DNA of 64,000 nucleotides from Microbacterium sp. HD4P20 (GTDB lineage: Bacteria; Actinomycetota; Actinomycetes; Actinomycetales; Microbacteriaceae), in assembly GCF_019449275.2 (NCBI RefSeq), contig NZ_JAHZQZ020000019.1, forward strand, positions 97,134 through 161,133. The letters are read 5' to 3'. Under the pieces are notes generated by a model. The model searched no databases and was not told where the DNA came from. It was given only the letters and a program-made list of their open reading frames with translations. Position 1 is the first letter of the stretch; each line of letters opens with the position of its first letter. Made by a program: the position numbers and the translations under genes. Below, one piece after another: positions 13,908-22,655 of this stretch.

Positions 13908-15572
13908 GTGCCCGACCGTCGCGAAGATCGAGCGATCCAAACGGATCGTCCGGCCGATCTCTCGGCCGATGAAACGCTGCCCAGCGTGCGCGAGGTGATC
14001 GCCCTCGAGGCGGTGGCGAACGGTGTTCCCGAGGTGCTCGTCGGGGACGACGCGCTCGACGCGCGCGTGCGTTGGCTGCACGTCTCCGACAGTGCGGGGG
14101 TGCCGCGGCTGCTCGACGGCGGCGAACTGCTGCTGTCGACCGGGTCGTCATGGCCGGCCGAGCCCGGCGACCTGCGGCGCTTCATCTACGAGCTCGCCGA
14201 CGCCGGCGCATCCGGCCTCGTGCTCGAGCTCGGCACCCATTACCGATACGTTCCCGCGATCGTCGTCGAGGCCGCACGCGATCGCGGGCTGGCGCTGGTG
14301 GTGCTCCACCGCGAACTGAAGTTCGTGACGCTGACCGAGGCCGTCCACAATCGCATCATCCGCGGCCAGACCGATGCGCTGCGCGCTCGTGACGAGGTGC
14401 GGGAGCGGTTCACCGCCCTGGCGCTGCGGGGATCGCCCGCGGACTTCATCGTGCACCAGCTGGCGCAGACCCTGGGTGCGCCGGTGGTGCTCGAGAATCT
14501 CGCGTACGAGGTCGTGGCCGCCGAGGTGCCTCTCTCGTTGGAGGACGAGCTCTTCACCGAGTGGGAGCTGCGATCCCGCTCGGCGCACCGGCGCGCGGAG
14601 TATCGGCGCGAGCGGGGTGCCACCGCCGGCGGCGAGGACTGGCTCATCGTGCCCGTCGAGGCACGCGGCATCCGGTGGGGGAATCTCGTCGCGCTGCCGG
14701 GGCCCGAGCATCCGGCTGGACGCACCGCCGTGCTCGAGCAGGGCGCGATCGCCCTCGCGGTGGGACGGCTCGCCGACGGCGAGGCCGACGAGTGGGCCCG
14801 CATCGGGCGTCGGCGGCTGATCGACGGTCTGCTCGCCGGGCGGTTCGCGGGAGTGGGCGGTGCGGGCGCACGGCTCGAGGCGGCGGGCCTGCCGCTGCGC
14901 GACGCGCGGCAGTTCGGGATCGTCGTGTCGGGTGCGGCCGTGGCGACGGAGCGAGCGGATGCCGCGGCCCGCGCCCTGCGCGGACGCGTGCTGGCCGGCT
15001 CGGCTCCCGACGGCGTCGCCGCGCCCGCATCGGCCATGCTGCTCTCGTTGCCAGCGACCGCCATCTTCGACGACGATGCGGTCCGCGCCTTCGCACGCGC
15101 CCTCGTAGACCCGGCCGAGATCGACCGCGTAACCGTGTCGATCGGCCGCGGCGCCGACGAAGGCCTCGACGCTGCGCTGGCTTCACTGCACGAGGCGGTC
15201 GACCTCGCCCGCGGACGCCGGCGCCGTGCCGGTCGAGGCCCGCACCTGCGCCGCGCCGAGAACCGGCCCCTGGTGCAGTTGGTCACGGCGCTGCGCGATG
15301 ACCATCGCGTCCTCGAGCACGGAGAGCGGATGCTGGCCCCGCTCATCGCTCACGACCTGAGCCGTTCCGGCGACCTGCTCGACGTGCTCGAGGCCATGCT
15401 GTCTCACCCGGGCAACCGCACGGCGGCAGCCTCGGCATCCCATCTGTCTCGCTCGGTGTTCTATCAGCGCATCGCCCTGATCGAGCAGCTGCTCGGACTC
15501 GACCTCGACGACGGCGAGACGCAGACCGCCCTGCACCTCGCGCTGCTGGTGCGGAGGTCGGCCGGCCGCTGA
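13908..15572 (+). CDS. PucR family transcriptional regulator
   Basis: 554 residues from GTG at 13908, with GAGGCGGA upstream. N-terminal PucR sensor domain, about 20-150, begins LPSVREVIALEAVANGVPEV and contains VRWLHVSD and LLLSTGSSWPAEPGDLRRFI. A GAF/GGDEF-like middle region follows. The C-terminal helix-turn-helix is HLSRSVFYQRIALIEQLLGL at about 510-530, with the trailing helix typical of the family. PucR proteins activate purine or amine catabolism genes in response to a metabolite. It is divergent from the aminotransferase across 87 bases and probably controls that gene and perhaps the downstream oxidase and transporter genes. Confidence 0.9.
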   Translation: MPDRREDRAIQTDRPADLSADETLPSVREVIALEAVANGVPEVLVGDDALDARVRWLHVSDSAGVPRLLDGGELLLSTGSSWPAEPGDLRRFIYELADAGASGLVLELGTHYRYVPAIVVEAARDRGLALVVLHRELKFVTLTEAVHNRIIRGQTDALRARDEVRERFTALALRGSPADFIVHQLAQTLGAPVVLENLAYEVVAAEVPLSLEDELFTEWELRSRSAHRRAEYRRERGATAGGEDWLIVPVEARGIRWGNLVALPGPEHPAGRTAVLEQGAIALAVGRLADGEADEWARIGRRRLIDGLLAGRFAGVGGAGARLEAAGLPLRDARQFGIVVSGAAVATERADAAARALRGRVLAGSAPDGVAAPASAMLLSLPATAIFDDDAVRAFARALVDPAEIDRVTVSIGRGADEGLDAALASLHEAVDLARGRRRRAGRGPHLRRAENRPLVQLVTALRDDHRVLEHGERMLAPLIAHDLSRSGDLLDVLEAMLSHPGNRTAAASASHLSRSVFYQRIALIEQLLGLDLDDGETQTALHLALLVRRSAGR

Positions 15573-15594
15573 ACCCGGGCGGCGCCTGACCCGG

Positions 15595-15924
15595 TCAGCC
15601 CAGGACGTAGACCTTTCGGAGCGTCTCGTGCACCGTCCACACCGTGCGCATGCCGGCCGTCAGTCGCACGATCGAACCGGCCCGCAGCTCGATCGGCGGC
15701 AGCGACGTCTCGTCGAACGACACGGTCGCCGAGCCTGACAGCACCACGAACACCTCGTCGGCCTCGACGTCGGTCGACGTGCCGGGCGTGTGCTCCCACA
15801 CCCCGATCGTCTCGGTCAGTTCGACGAGCCCCGTCTCGGGGGAGCCGGCCGTGACCTGGTCGTGAGGCACCGGCGTCATCGCGAGCGCCAGGGCCGCGGC
15901 ATCCGTCACCGTTCCCGGGTTCAC
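15595..15924 (-). CDS. Cupin domain protein
   Basis: 109 residues from a GTG at 15924 that overlaps the oxidoreductase stop as GTGA, so the two are coupled. The cupin barrel is visible: TIGVWEHTPGTSTDVEADEV as motif 1 and GSIVRLTAGMRTVWTVHETL as motif 2, close to the DUF861 (ureidoglycolate-type) branch. Only one or two of the usual metal-binding His residues are present, so it may be a binding rather than a catalytic cupin. Cupins of this kind often sit at the end of amine oxidase operons. The end of the gene converges on pucR, 22 bases away. Confidence 0.8.
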   Translation of the reverse strand: MNPGTVTDAAALALAMTPVPHDQVTAGSPETGLVELTETIGVWEHTPGTSTDVEADEVFVVLSGSATVSFDETSLPPIELRAGSIVRLTAGMRTVWTVHETLRKVYVLG

Positions 15925-17387
15925 GAGTCGAAGCCCAATCCGAGCGCGTCGAGCGTCTTCAGCAGCACGTTGCGGCGGCCCTCGTTGTGGTCGGCGCGGT
16001 CGAGCGACCAGCGGGTGGCGTTGATGCCGATCGCAGCGGCCGGCTCGGGTGGGAACGGCAGCGGGCGCTTGCGCACCATCTCGAGGCCGGTGCGTTCGGT
16101 CGAGGCGCCGTCGAGCAGGTCGAGCATGACCTCGCCCGCGAAGCGGGTCGAGGCGACGCCGAGCCCCGTGAAGCCCGCGGCGTAGGCGACGCGGCCCTCG
16201 CGCGCGGTGCCGAAGAAGGCCGTGAACTGGGTCGAGGTGTCGATCGCGCCGGCCCACTTGTGGCTGAAGCGCAGTCCCTCCAGCTGGGGGAACGTCGTGA
16301 AGAAGTGACTCGCCAGCTTCTCCCACGTCGCGGGCCGGTGCTCGTACTCCGGGCGCACCGCACGACCGTAGTGGTAGATCGCGTCGTAGCCGCCGAAGAG
16401 GATGCGATTGTCGGCGGTGAGCCGGTAGTAGTGGAACTGGTTGGCCAGGTCGCCGATGCCCTGGCGGTCGCGCCAGCCGATGCTCGCCAGCTGCTCGGCG
16501 GTGAGGGGCTCGGTCATCAGCACGTAGTCGTATACCGGAACGGTCATGAGCCGGTTGCGCTTGATGAGCGACGGGAAGACGTTGGTCGCGAGCACGGCAC
16601 GGGATGCCTCGACGCGGCCGGTGTCCGTCGCTATGACCGCGCCCGGGCCCGAGGTGTCGAGCCCCGTGACGTGGGAGCGCTCGAAGATCTCGACGCCGCG
16701 CTCCTCGCACACACGGGCGAGCTCGGCGGCCAGACGCGCGGGGTGCAGCAGCCCGCATGTGCGCTGCTCCCACACCGCCGCGAGGTAGGTGGGGGAGGCG
16801 ACGGATGCCCGGACCTCGGCCTCGTCGAGGTAGACCACGCCCTCCTCGTCCTCGGCGGCCCAGTCCTTGAGCCACTGCACCTGGTGCGGCTCGATCGCCG
16901 GCGCGAGCTGGCCGGTGCGCTCGAACTGGAAGTCCATGCCGTAGCGGGCCTCGGCCGCCTCGATCTGGTCGAGATTCTCTCTGCCGAGCCGTTCGAGCAC
17001 CGGCATCTCGTCGGGCCAGCGGGCCATCCCGTTCTCGTGGCCGTGTGTCAGGCTCGCCTCGCAGAAGCCGCCGTTGCGACCCGATGCCGCCCAGCCGACG
17101 CGCTGGGCCTCGACGATCACGACCTTCGCGCCCGGGTCGCGCTCGGTCGCGAGCAGGGCGGTCCACAGCCCGGTGTAGCCGCCGCCGACGACGACGAGAT
17201 CGGCGCGGTGCGTACCCACCAGCGGGGGGCGGTCGGGCAGGAGGCTCTCGGGGAGATCGTCCCGCCAGAACACCGAGTGCCTGGTCTCGGCGAGGGATCG
17301 ATGGACGACGGATGCTGCCGGCCGCTGTCGTTCGAAGACGGTCGTGCCCACGGGTATCAACTCCGATGCGAAGGTTTCGACCATCAT
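15921..17387 (-). CDS. FAD-dependent amine oxidoreductase, PuuB/DAO type
   Basis: 488 residues from tandem ATGs at 17387/17384; the frame runs further upstream, but only through the palindromic repeat. A dinucleotide fold ADLVVVGGGYTGLWTALLAT sits at about 65-85, then AASGRNGGFCEASL, characteristic of gamma-glutamylputrescine oxidase and related D-amino-acid-oxidase-fold enzymes. The C-terminal FTGLGVASTRFAGEVMLDLL is the second FAD contact. Expected chemistry is oxidation of an amine to an aldehyde with H2O2. Together with PotABCD and the class III aminotransferase this suggests polyamine use, but the other Puu enzymes (PuuA, PuuC, PuuD) are not in the window. Glycine or sarcosine-type substrates remain possible. 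Confidence 0.85.
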   Translation of the reverse strand: MMVETFASELIPVGTTVFERQRPAASVVHRSLAETRHSVFWRDDLPESLLPDRPPLVGTHRADLVVVGGGYTGLWTALLATERDPGAKVVIVEAQRVGWAASGRNGGFCEASLTHGHENGMARWPDEMPVLERLGRENLDQIEAAEARYGMDFQFERTGQLAPAIEPHQVQWLKDWAAEDEEGVVYLDEAEVRASVASPTYLAAVWEQRTCGLLHPARLAAELARVCEERGVEIFERSHVTGLDTSGPGAVIATDTGRVEASRAVLATNVFPSLIKRNRLMTVPVYDYVLMTEPLTAEQLASIGWRDRQGIGDLANQFHYYRLTADNRILFGGYDAIYHYGRAVRPEYEHRPATWEKLASHFFTTFPQLEGLRFSHKWAGAIDTSTQFTAFFGTAREGRVAYAAGFTGLGVASTRFAGEVMLDLLDGASTERTGLEMVRKRPLPFPPEPAAAIGINATRWSLDRADHNEGRRNVLLKTLDALGLGFDS

Positions 17388-17512
17388 CCCGCGCGCACCG
17401 CGGCGGCGGCATCCAGCCGGTGTCGGGAGTTTCCCCGGTCGCCGGACAGCCTGTCGGGGCCGGATCAGCGCGCGGGGACCTCCGCAACCAGCGCGTCGGC
17501 GTCCCCACCCCT

Positions 17513-17594
17513 GTCGAATACGTATCCTCTCGTCGAGAACGCAGGTCGTCGCCGTGTGTAACGTGCGGTTTCGGCGAGAGGACATGAACTCGAC
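17513..17594 (-). repeat. 82-bp palindromic element, copy B
   Basis: Same length and orientation as the copies at 12265 and 40036. Left arm 17513-17536 (GTCGAATACGTATCC...), right arm 17571-17594. Copies A and B differ at only a handful of positions, including in the loop, so the whole element and not just the arms is conserved. Confidence 0.85.
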
Positions 17595-17621
17595 GGATGC
17601 CGGCGGCCCGGGCCGCTGGCA

Positions 17622-17776
17622 GCCAGGCGTGCGTGACGCAGCCAGGCGTGCGTGATGCTGCCAGGCGCGCGTGCGGCGGCCAGGCGTGCGTGACGCAGCC
17701 AGGCGTGCGTGCGGCGGCCAGGCGCGCGTGCCGCGGCCCGGGCTGCCGGCAGCCAGGCGCGCGTGCCGCGGCCCGA
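17622..17776 (-). repeat. Seven 19-bp degenerate repeats related to the amidohydrolase gene end
   Basis: Units GCCAGGCGYGCGTGNNGCN at 17622, 17641, 17660, 17679, 17698, 17717 and 17752, with a 16-base interruption at 17736-17751. The gene's own last codons and stop (ATCAGGCGTGGGCCGCG at 17776-17792) resemble the unit with CAGG in place of the stop-containing CAGG/TCAGG. It directly follows palindrome B. Confidence 0.8.
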
Positions 17777-19432
17777 TCAGGCGTGGGCCGCGGCGTAGAC
17801 GCGCTCGCCCTCGACGAAGGTCTGCAGCACGCGGGTCGCCCCGATCTGGTCGGCAGGACCGGCGAAGGGGTCACGGTCGAGCACGGCGAGATCGGCGAGC
17901 TTGCCGACCTCGATCGTGCCGGTGGAGTCGTCGAGGTGGTTCACCCACGCCGAGCCCGCCGTGTACGCGGTGAGCGAGGTCGCGAGGTCGATCGCCTGCT
18001 CGGGCAGGAACGCGTCGTACTCGCCCTCCTCGTGGCCCGGCGCCGCCTTGCGGTTGACGGCGGTGTGAATTGCCGCCATCGGATCAGGGCTCGACACCGA
18101 CCAGTCGCTGCCCGCCGCGAGCACAGTACCCGCGCGCAGCAGGCCGCCGAACGGATACTGCCACGCATCGCGCGGCGACCCGAGGAACGGGAGAGTGAGA
18201 TCGACCATCTGCGGCTCGTACGTGGCCCACAGCGACTGCATGTTGGCGGCGACACCGAGCTCGCGAAAGCGCGCTATGTCTTCGGGGTGCACGACCTGGA
18301 TATGCGCGATGTGGTGGCGGTTGTCGCGCCGTCCGTTGCGGGCGATGGCGTGCTCGACGGCGTCCAGGCACTCGCGCACGGCGCGGTCGCCGATCGCGTG
18401 GAAGTGCACCTGGAAGCCCTCGGCGTCGAGGATCGGCACCGCCTCGTTCAGGATCTCGGGCGCGACGAACGAGATCCCCGAGTTGTCGGTGAAGTGGCCG
18501 TGCCCGTCGCAGTAAGGCTCCAGCATCGACGCGGTGAAGTTCTCGGCGACCCCGTCCTGCATGACCTTGACGGATGTCGCGGCGAAGCGTCCGCCCCGGT
18601 ACCGGTCTCGGCGCTCGAGGATCGACGGGATCTGCTCCAGCCCCGCGGTGCGGTCCCACCAGATCGCGCCCACGACGCGCGCGGTCAGGCGCCCGTCCGC
18701 GGCGGCGGCGAGATAGGCGGGACCGGGGTCGCCGGCATCCCCGTACGAGCCGACGATCGCGTCCTGCCACGCCGTGATGCCGAACGAGTGCAGGTAGCGC
18801 TGCCCCACGAGCAACGCCTCGGTGAGGCGTTCGAGCGGCTCTTCGGGGAGCAGCCGGTTCACGAGGGTCATCGCGCCCTCGTGGAGAGTTCCCGACGGAT
18901 GCCCGTGAACGTCGCGCTCGATGCGGCCGTCGGCGGGATCGGGGGTGTCGCGGTCGATGCCCGCGAGCCGCAGCGCCGCCGAGTTGACCCATGCGCCGTG
19001 CCCGTCGCGGTTCGGGAAGAACGCCGGGAGGTCGCCGGTCACGGCATCCAGCGCCGCGGCGGTCGGCGTGCCGCCCGGGAACGCAGACATCTGCCACCCG
19101 CCGCCCAGGATCCATTCGTCGTCGGGATGCTCCCGGGCGTACCGTCCGATGGCATCGAGGTACTCCTGGGAGGTGCCCAGTGCGGCGAGGTCGCACCGCA
19201 GCATGTCGAGCCCGCCCCACACCGGGTGCACATGAGCATCCTGGAATCCCGGGACCAGCATCCGGCCTCTCAGGTCGACGATCTCGGTCGATGCGCCGAC
19301 GAGGTCGCCGATCTCGTCGCCGCCGACCGCGACGATCCGCCCGTCCTTGACGGCGACCGATCGCGCACTCGAGCGCACGGTGTCGGCGGTGAACACGGGT
19401 CCTCCGGTGAACACGAGGTCGGCGTGAGCCAT
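17777..19432 (-). CDS. YtcJ-like metal-dependent amidohydrolase
   Basis: 551 residues from ATG at 19432, with AGGAGACCC before it. Metal-site motif MLVPGFQDAHVHPVW near residue 65, then AFFPNRDGHGAWVNSAALRL and FHAIGDRAVRECLDAVEHAI, and a C-terminal LADLAVLDRDPF strand; these are the hallmarks of the YtcJ branch of the amidohydrolase superfamily (N-acyl or imidazolone-type amide hydrolysis on a TIM barrel). It is the fifth gene of the potADBC transcript, 79 bases after potC, so it probably acts on the imported compound or its N-acyl derivative. The actual substrate cannot be read from the sequence. Confidence 0.85.
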   Translation of the reverse strand: MAHADLVFTGGPVFTADTVRSSARSVAVKDGRIVAVGGDEIGDLVGASTEIVDLRGRMLVPGFQDAHVHPVWGGLDMLRCDLAALGTSQEYLDAIGRYAREHPDDEWILGGGWQMSAFPGGTPTAAALDAVTGDLPAFFPNRDGHGAWVNSAALRLAGIDRDTPDPADGRIERDVHGHPSGTLHEGAMTLVNRLLPEEPLERLTEALLVGQRYLHSFGITAWQDAIVGSYGDAGDPGPAYLAAAADGRLTARVVGAIWWDRTAGLEQIPSILERRDRYRGGRFAATSVKVMQDGVAENFTASMLEPYCDGHGHFTDNSGISFVAPEILNEAVPILDAEGFQVHFHAIGDRAVRECLDAVEHAIARNGRRDNRHHIAHIQVVHPEDIARFRELGVAANMQSLWATYEPQMVDLTLPFLGSPRDAWQYPFGGLLRAGTVLAAGSDWSVSSPDPMAAIHTAVNRKAAPGHEEGEYDAFLPEQAIDLATSLTAYTAGSAWVNHLDDSTGTIEVGKLADLAVLDRDPFAGPADQIGATRVLQTFVEGERVYAAAHA

Positions 19433-19511
19433 GGGTCTCCTGTCGGTTGCGGCGTCCCGTCTCGCTTGCTGAGCAGGGAGCTCAGCGGGCGGGCTGTCCG
19501 GATGCGGCCGC

Positions 19512-20441
19512 TCAGCCGCCGGTCATGGTCCGGGCGATCTGCGTCGCCGAGTCGCCGGCGCGCTTGAGCACCAGCGCCACCAGGGCGAGAGCCACGAGAG
19601 TGAGCAGGAGCATGATCGTCGAGACGGCGGCGATCTCGGGGCGCAGGCCCGACCGCACCGCCGAGAGCACATACACCGGCCACGGCGTGGTGCCCGACAC
19701 TTGCACGAAGGCCGCGATGACGGTGTTGTCGAGACTCAGCGTGAAGGCGAGCAGGAAACCTGCCAGCACCGCCGGCATCGCCAGCGCGAGGGTGATGCGT
19801 CGGAACGTCGTGAACGGCGTGGCGTAGAGATCGGCGGATGCCTCTTCGAGGTTCGCGTCCTGGCCCACCAGCCGCGCCCGCACGATGTACGAGACGACCG
19901 CGGTGGCGAACAGCGACGAGCCCACCGACAGACGCACGATGCCGTCGTTGAACATTCCGAGGCCGAAGTCCTGTCCGAGCAGCACGAACCAGGGGAGCAG
20001 CGCGACCGCGTCGACGATCTCGGGAGTCACCGAGACCAGCAGCAGCAGGGACAGGAACCACCACACCCACTTGCCCGGATGCCGTGCCATCGCGATGCCG
20101 GCGAGGGTGCCCAGCACGGTGGCGATGATCGCCGCGATGAACGCGGTGATGAGAGAGACCCGCACCGCGCTCTGGATCGCCGGCTTCTCGACGATCGTCC
20201 AGAAGGCGTCGAGCCCGAAGCCGTCCCACGACACCAGGAGGCGTCCGGTGTTGAACGAGTACACGACGATGACGATGATCGGCAGGAACAGGAACAGCAT
20301 CACCAGGACGCCCCACACCGTGAAGGCGACGTCCGACCACGACCTGTGGGCACGACGGCGGGGCATGCGCCCTGGCGGCACCGCGCTCGGGCGCTCGCGC
20401 AGGATCGTCTCGGTCTGGGTCATGACTTCGGGGCGGGTCAC
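19512..20441 (-). CDS. potC: PotC-like ABC transporter permease
   Basis: 309 residues from a GTG at 20441 that overlaps the preceding permease stop (GTGA), with GGAGG six bases upstream; ATG at 20423 is a weaker alternative. A cytoplasmic Arg-rich head (GRMPRRRAHR) is followed by six membrane helices starting VAFTVWGVLVMLFLFLPIIV. The permease EAA loop reads DANLEEASADLYATPFTTFR, where the ATPase docks. Close to spermidine/putrescine PotC. It forms the inner-membrane channel with the upstream PotB-like subunit. Confidence 0.9.
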   Translation of the reverse strand: MTRPEVMTQTETILRERPSAVPPGRMPRRRAHRSWSDVAFTVWGVLVMLFLFLPIIVIVVYSFNTGRLLVSWDGFGLDAFWTIVEKPAIQSAVRVSLITAFIAAIIATVLGTLAGIAMARHPGKWVWWFLSLLLLVSVTPEIVDAVALLPWFVLLGQDFGLGMFNDGIVRLSVGSSLFATAVVSYIVRARLVGQDANLEEASADLYATPFTTFRRITLALAMPAVLAGFLLAFTLSLDNTVIAAFVQVSGTTPWPVYVLSAVRSGLRPEIAAVSTIMLLLTLVALALVALVLKRAGDSATQIARTMTGG

Positions 20442-21376
20442 GTGGTCACCTCCGCGGGGGCTGTGGCCGCGGCATCCGACTTCGCCGGCATCGCCGGCCC
20501 GAGCACGAGCCGGTTCCGCGCGCGGAACGGCATCGTCACGAGCCAGATCAGCGCCGCGGCGACGCCGATCGTGAGCATGATCACGAGCATCAGCAGCACC
20601 GCCATCGCCGAGCCGAGCGCCCAGTTCTGCGCCGTCTGGAACTGGCTGGCCACGAGCTGGCCGACCATGTTGCCCTTCGCTCCACCGAGAACGGTCGCGG
20701 TGATGTAGTCGCCCATGAGCGGGATGAACACCAGCAGCACGCCGGCGATGATGCCCGGCCGTGAGAGCGGCAGCGTGACGCGGAAGAAGGTTGCCAGCTT
20801 GCCGGCGCCGAGATCCTTCGAGGCCTCGCGCAGGGCGGGACCGACCCGGTCGAACGCGACGAACAGCGGCAGGATCATGAGCGGGAGGTAGTTGTAGACG
20901 ACACCGATGACGACCGCGGTGCGCGTGTACAGCAGGTCGAGCGGGCCGTCGAGCACGCCGATGCCCTGCAGCAGCGTCGACAGCCAGCCTTCGGGCGCCA
21001 TGATCACCTGCCACCCGATCGTGCGCACCAGGAAGTTGGTCCAGAACGGCACGAGCACGAGGGCGATCAGGATGCCGCGGCGCTGCGGCTTGACCTTGAA
21101 CGCCATCCAGTACGCCACTGGCGCGCCGATGAGGAAGCACAGCACGGTGCCGATGATGCCGACCCCCAGCGTGTTCTGGAAGGTCGAGAAGAACGTCGGC
21201 GAGAACGCCTCGACGTAGCGGTCGAACGACAGGATGTCGTTCGCGTGGGTGCCGAAGACGCCGGGTTTGTAGCCGAAGCTGAACCACACCACCATCGCCA
21301 CCGGGGCGACGAAGAACAGGAGGAGCCACGCCCAGGCAGGAATCGCGAGCGCGGCTCCGGCCGAGCGGCTACGCAC
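20438..21376 (-). CDS. potB: PotB-like ABC transporter permease
   Basis: 312 residues from GTG at 21376, overlapping the binding-protein gene by 8 bases. Six helices; the first reads AWAWLLLFFVAPVAMVVWFS. The EAA motif is GPALREASKDLGAGKLATFF, and LMGDYITATVLGGAKGNMVG is the conserved PotB periplasmic segment. Partner of the PotC-like subunit. Confidence 0.9.
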   Translation of the reverse strand: MRSRSAGAALAIPAWAWLLLFFVAPVAMVVWFSFGYKPGVFGTHANDILSFDRYVEAFSPTFFSTFQNTLGVGIIGTVLCFLIGAPVAYWMAFKVKPQRRGILIALVLVPFWTNFLVRTIGWQVIMAPEGWLSTLLQGIGVLDGPLDLLYTRTAVVIGVVYNYLPLMILPLFVAFDRVGPALREASKDLGAGKLATFFRVTLPLSRPGIIAGVLLVFIPLMGDYITATVLGGAKGNMVGQLVASQFQTAQNWALGSAMAVLLMLVIMLTIGVAAALIWLVTMPFRARNRLVLGPAMPAKSDAAATAPAEVTT

Positions 21377-22553
21377 CAGCGGCGGCCTTCATCTCGTTCC
21401 AGATCTCCACCCGCACGGTCTGCGAGTCGTTGAGCTCCTGCTCGTGCATGGTCTCGAGCTGCTCGGGCGTGAAGAAGATGAGCTCGGGCAGGGCGAGGCC
21501 GGCGTCCACTGCCTCCTGCTCCATGTCCTTGCCGCCGACGTTGTAGCCGATGTAGTCGAGGTTCAGGAACAGGTTCTCGGGCGTCATCGAGAAGTTGATG
21601 AACGCGTGCGCGGCCTCGGGATGCGGCGCCCCCTCGGCGATCGCCCAGTTGTCCATCCACAGCTCGGTCTGCGGCCCGGGCAGCACCCACTGCCAGCGCT
21701 CCGGCTCGCTGGACTCCATGAGTCCCAGCCGCGCGTCGCCGTTCCACGACTGCATGAGCGCCTGCGTGCCCTGGGGGATCGCGTTGGTGCCGGGGTAGGA
21801 GTCGAATGCCGAGATGTGCGGCGCGATCGTCTCGACGAGGAACTGGCGGCAGGCCTCGAGCTGGTCGGGGTCCTCGGTGTTCCAGTCCAGGTCGTTCGCC
21901 CAGAAGTACGCCCCGATGATGCCGGCCGGGTCGTCCGACATCGACGTGCTGCCGCTGGCTTCGTTCTGCGCGGCGTCGAAGAAGTCGCCCCACGTGGTCA
22001 GCTCCCGTGTGATGACGTTCTTGTCGTACACGAAGCCGGTCGTGCCCCACGCCTTGCAGACGGAGTAGTCGTTGTTCGGGTCCCACGCGCGGCCGAGGTA
22101 GGCCGGGTCCATGTTCGACAGGTTGGGCAGCAGGTCCTTGTTGAACTGCGTCAGCAGGCCGTTCTCGATCATCTGCGGGATGAACACGCCGGTCGGCACG
22201 ACGATGTCGTAGCCCGACGTCCCCTTCGCGGCGACGAGCTTGGCGATGAGCTCCTCGTTCGACGAGTACGAGTCGAGCGTCACCGTCGGCCCCAGGTCGG
22301 CGGTGAAAGCCGAGACCACATCGGGCGAGTCGTAGTCGCCCCACGTGTAGATCGACAGGTCGCCCTCGAGGTCGCCACCGGTGGCCTGTGGTGCCGGCGA
22401 GGCGCCGCCGCCCGGCGCGCAGGCTGCGAGCACGGTGGCACCACCGGCGAGCGCGGCGAGGCTGAGGAAGCGCCGACGCGAGAGTTCGCGAAGGATCACC
22501 GGCGCGGCGGCCTCGGAGGCGAGGATGCGGAGCTGGCTGCGGGACTGGTTCAT
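21369..22553 (-). CDS. potD: PotD-like extracellular polyamine-binding lipoprotein
   Basis: 394 residues from ATG at 22553, with AGGAGACACC before it. The leader carries a twin-arginine motif SRRRFLS (residues 25-31) and a lipobox LAAC with Cys45, so it is a Tat-exported lipoprotein with its ligand site outside the membrane. The mature part opens GDLSIYTWGDYDSPDVVSAF, the classical PotD/PotF start, and contains SNEELIAKLVAAKGTSGYDI and IENGLLTQFNKDLLPNL. Ligand is probably putrescine, spermidine or a related amine or opine; family membership alone does not settle this. It is separated from potA by 102 bases containing a strong hairpin. Confidence 0.9.
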   Translation of the reverse strand: MNQSRSQLRILASEAAAPVILRELSRRRFLSLAALAGGATVLAACAPGGGASPAPQATGGDLEGDLSIYTWGDYDSPDVVSAFTADLGPTVTLDSYSSNEELIAKLVAAKGTSGYDIVVPTGVFIPQMIENGLLTQFNKDLLPNLSNMDPAYLGRAWDPNNDYSVCKAWGTTGFVYDKNVITRELTTWGDFFDAAQNEASGSTSMSDDPAGIIGAYFWANDLDWNTEDPDQLEACRQFLVETIAPHISAFDSYPGTNAIPQGTQALMQSWNGDARLGLMESSEPERWQWVLPGPQTELWMDNWAIAEGAPHPEAAHAFINFSMTPENLFLNLDYIGYNVGGKDMEQEAVDAGLALPELIFFTPEQLETMHEQELNDSQTVRVEIWNEMKAAAGA

Positions 22554-22625
22554 CGGTGTCTCCTGGATTCGGGTCGGGAGCCGGTGAGGCGGGTGGACGG
22601 CATCGGGTGGGAATAAGAAGGGGTC

Positions 22626-22650
22626 CGGATGCCGCGTGCCGCGGCATCCG
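22626..22650 (-). terminator. Intercistronic hairpin between potD and potA
   Basis: CGGATGCCGCG, three-base loop TGC, CGCGGCATCCG: eleven perfect pairs. It lies after the potA stop and before the potD Shine-Dalgarno. There is no U-tract, so it is better seen as an mRNA stabiliser, processing site or partial attenuator setting a different level for the binding protein. Confidence 0.55.
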
Positions 22651-22655
22651 CTCGC

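Larger units (their letters stand above)
17388..17776. other. 389-bp intergenic region with palindrome B and gene-tail repeats
   Basis: No gene seen. From the oxidoreductase side: unremarkable GC-rich sequence to 17505, the 82-bp palindrome at 17513-17594, GGATGCCGGCGGCCCGG, then seven 19-bp tandem units to the amidohydrolase stop at 17777. Any promoter for the oxidoreductase should lie between 17388 and 17505. Confidence 0.6.

Noticed and set aside
15595..17874. One continuous minus-strand frame through the cupin and across the oxidoreductase
   Set aside because: Only the last 109 residues look like protein; the rest is an out-of-frame shadow of the FAD oxidoreductase.
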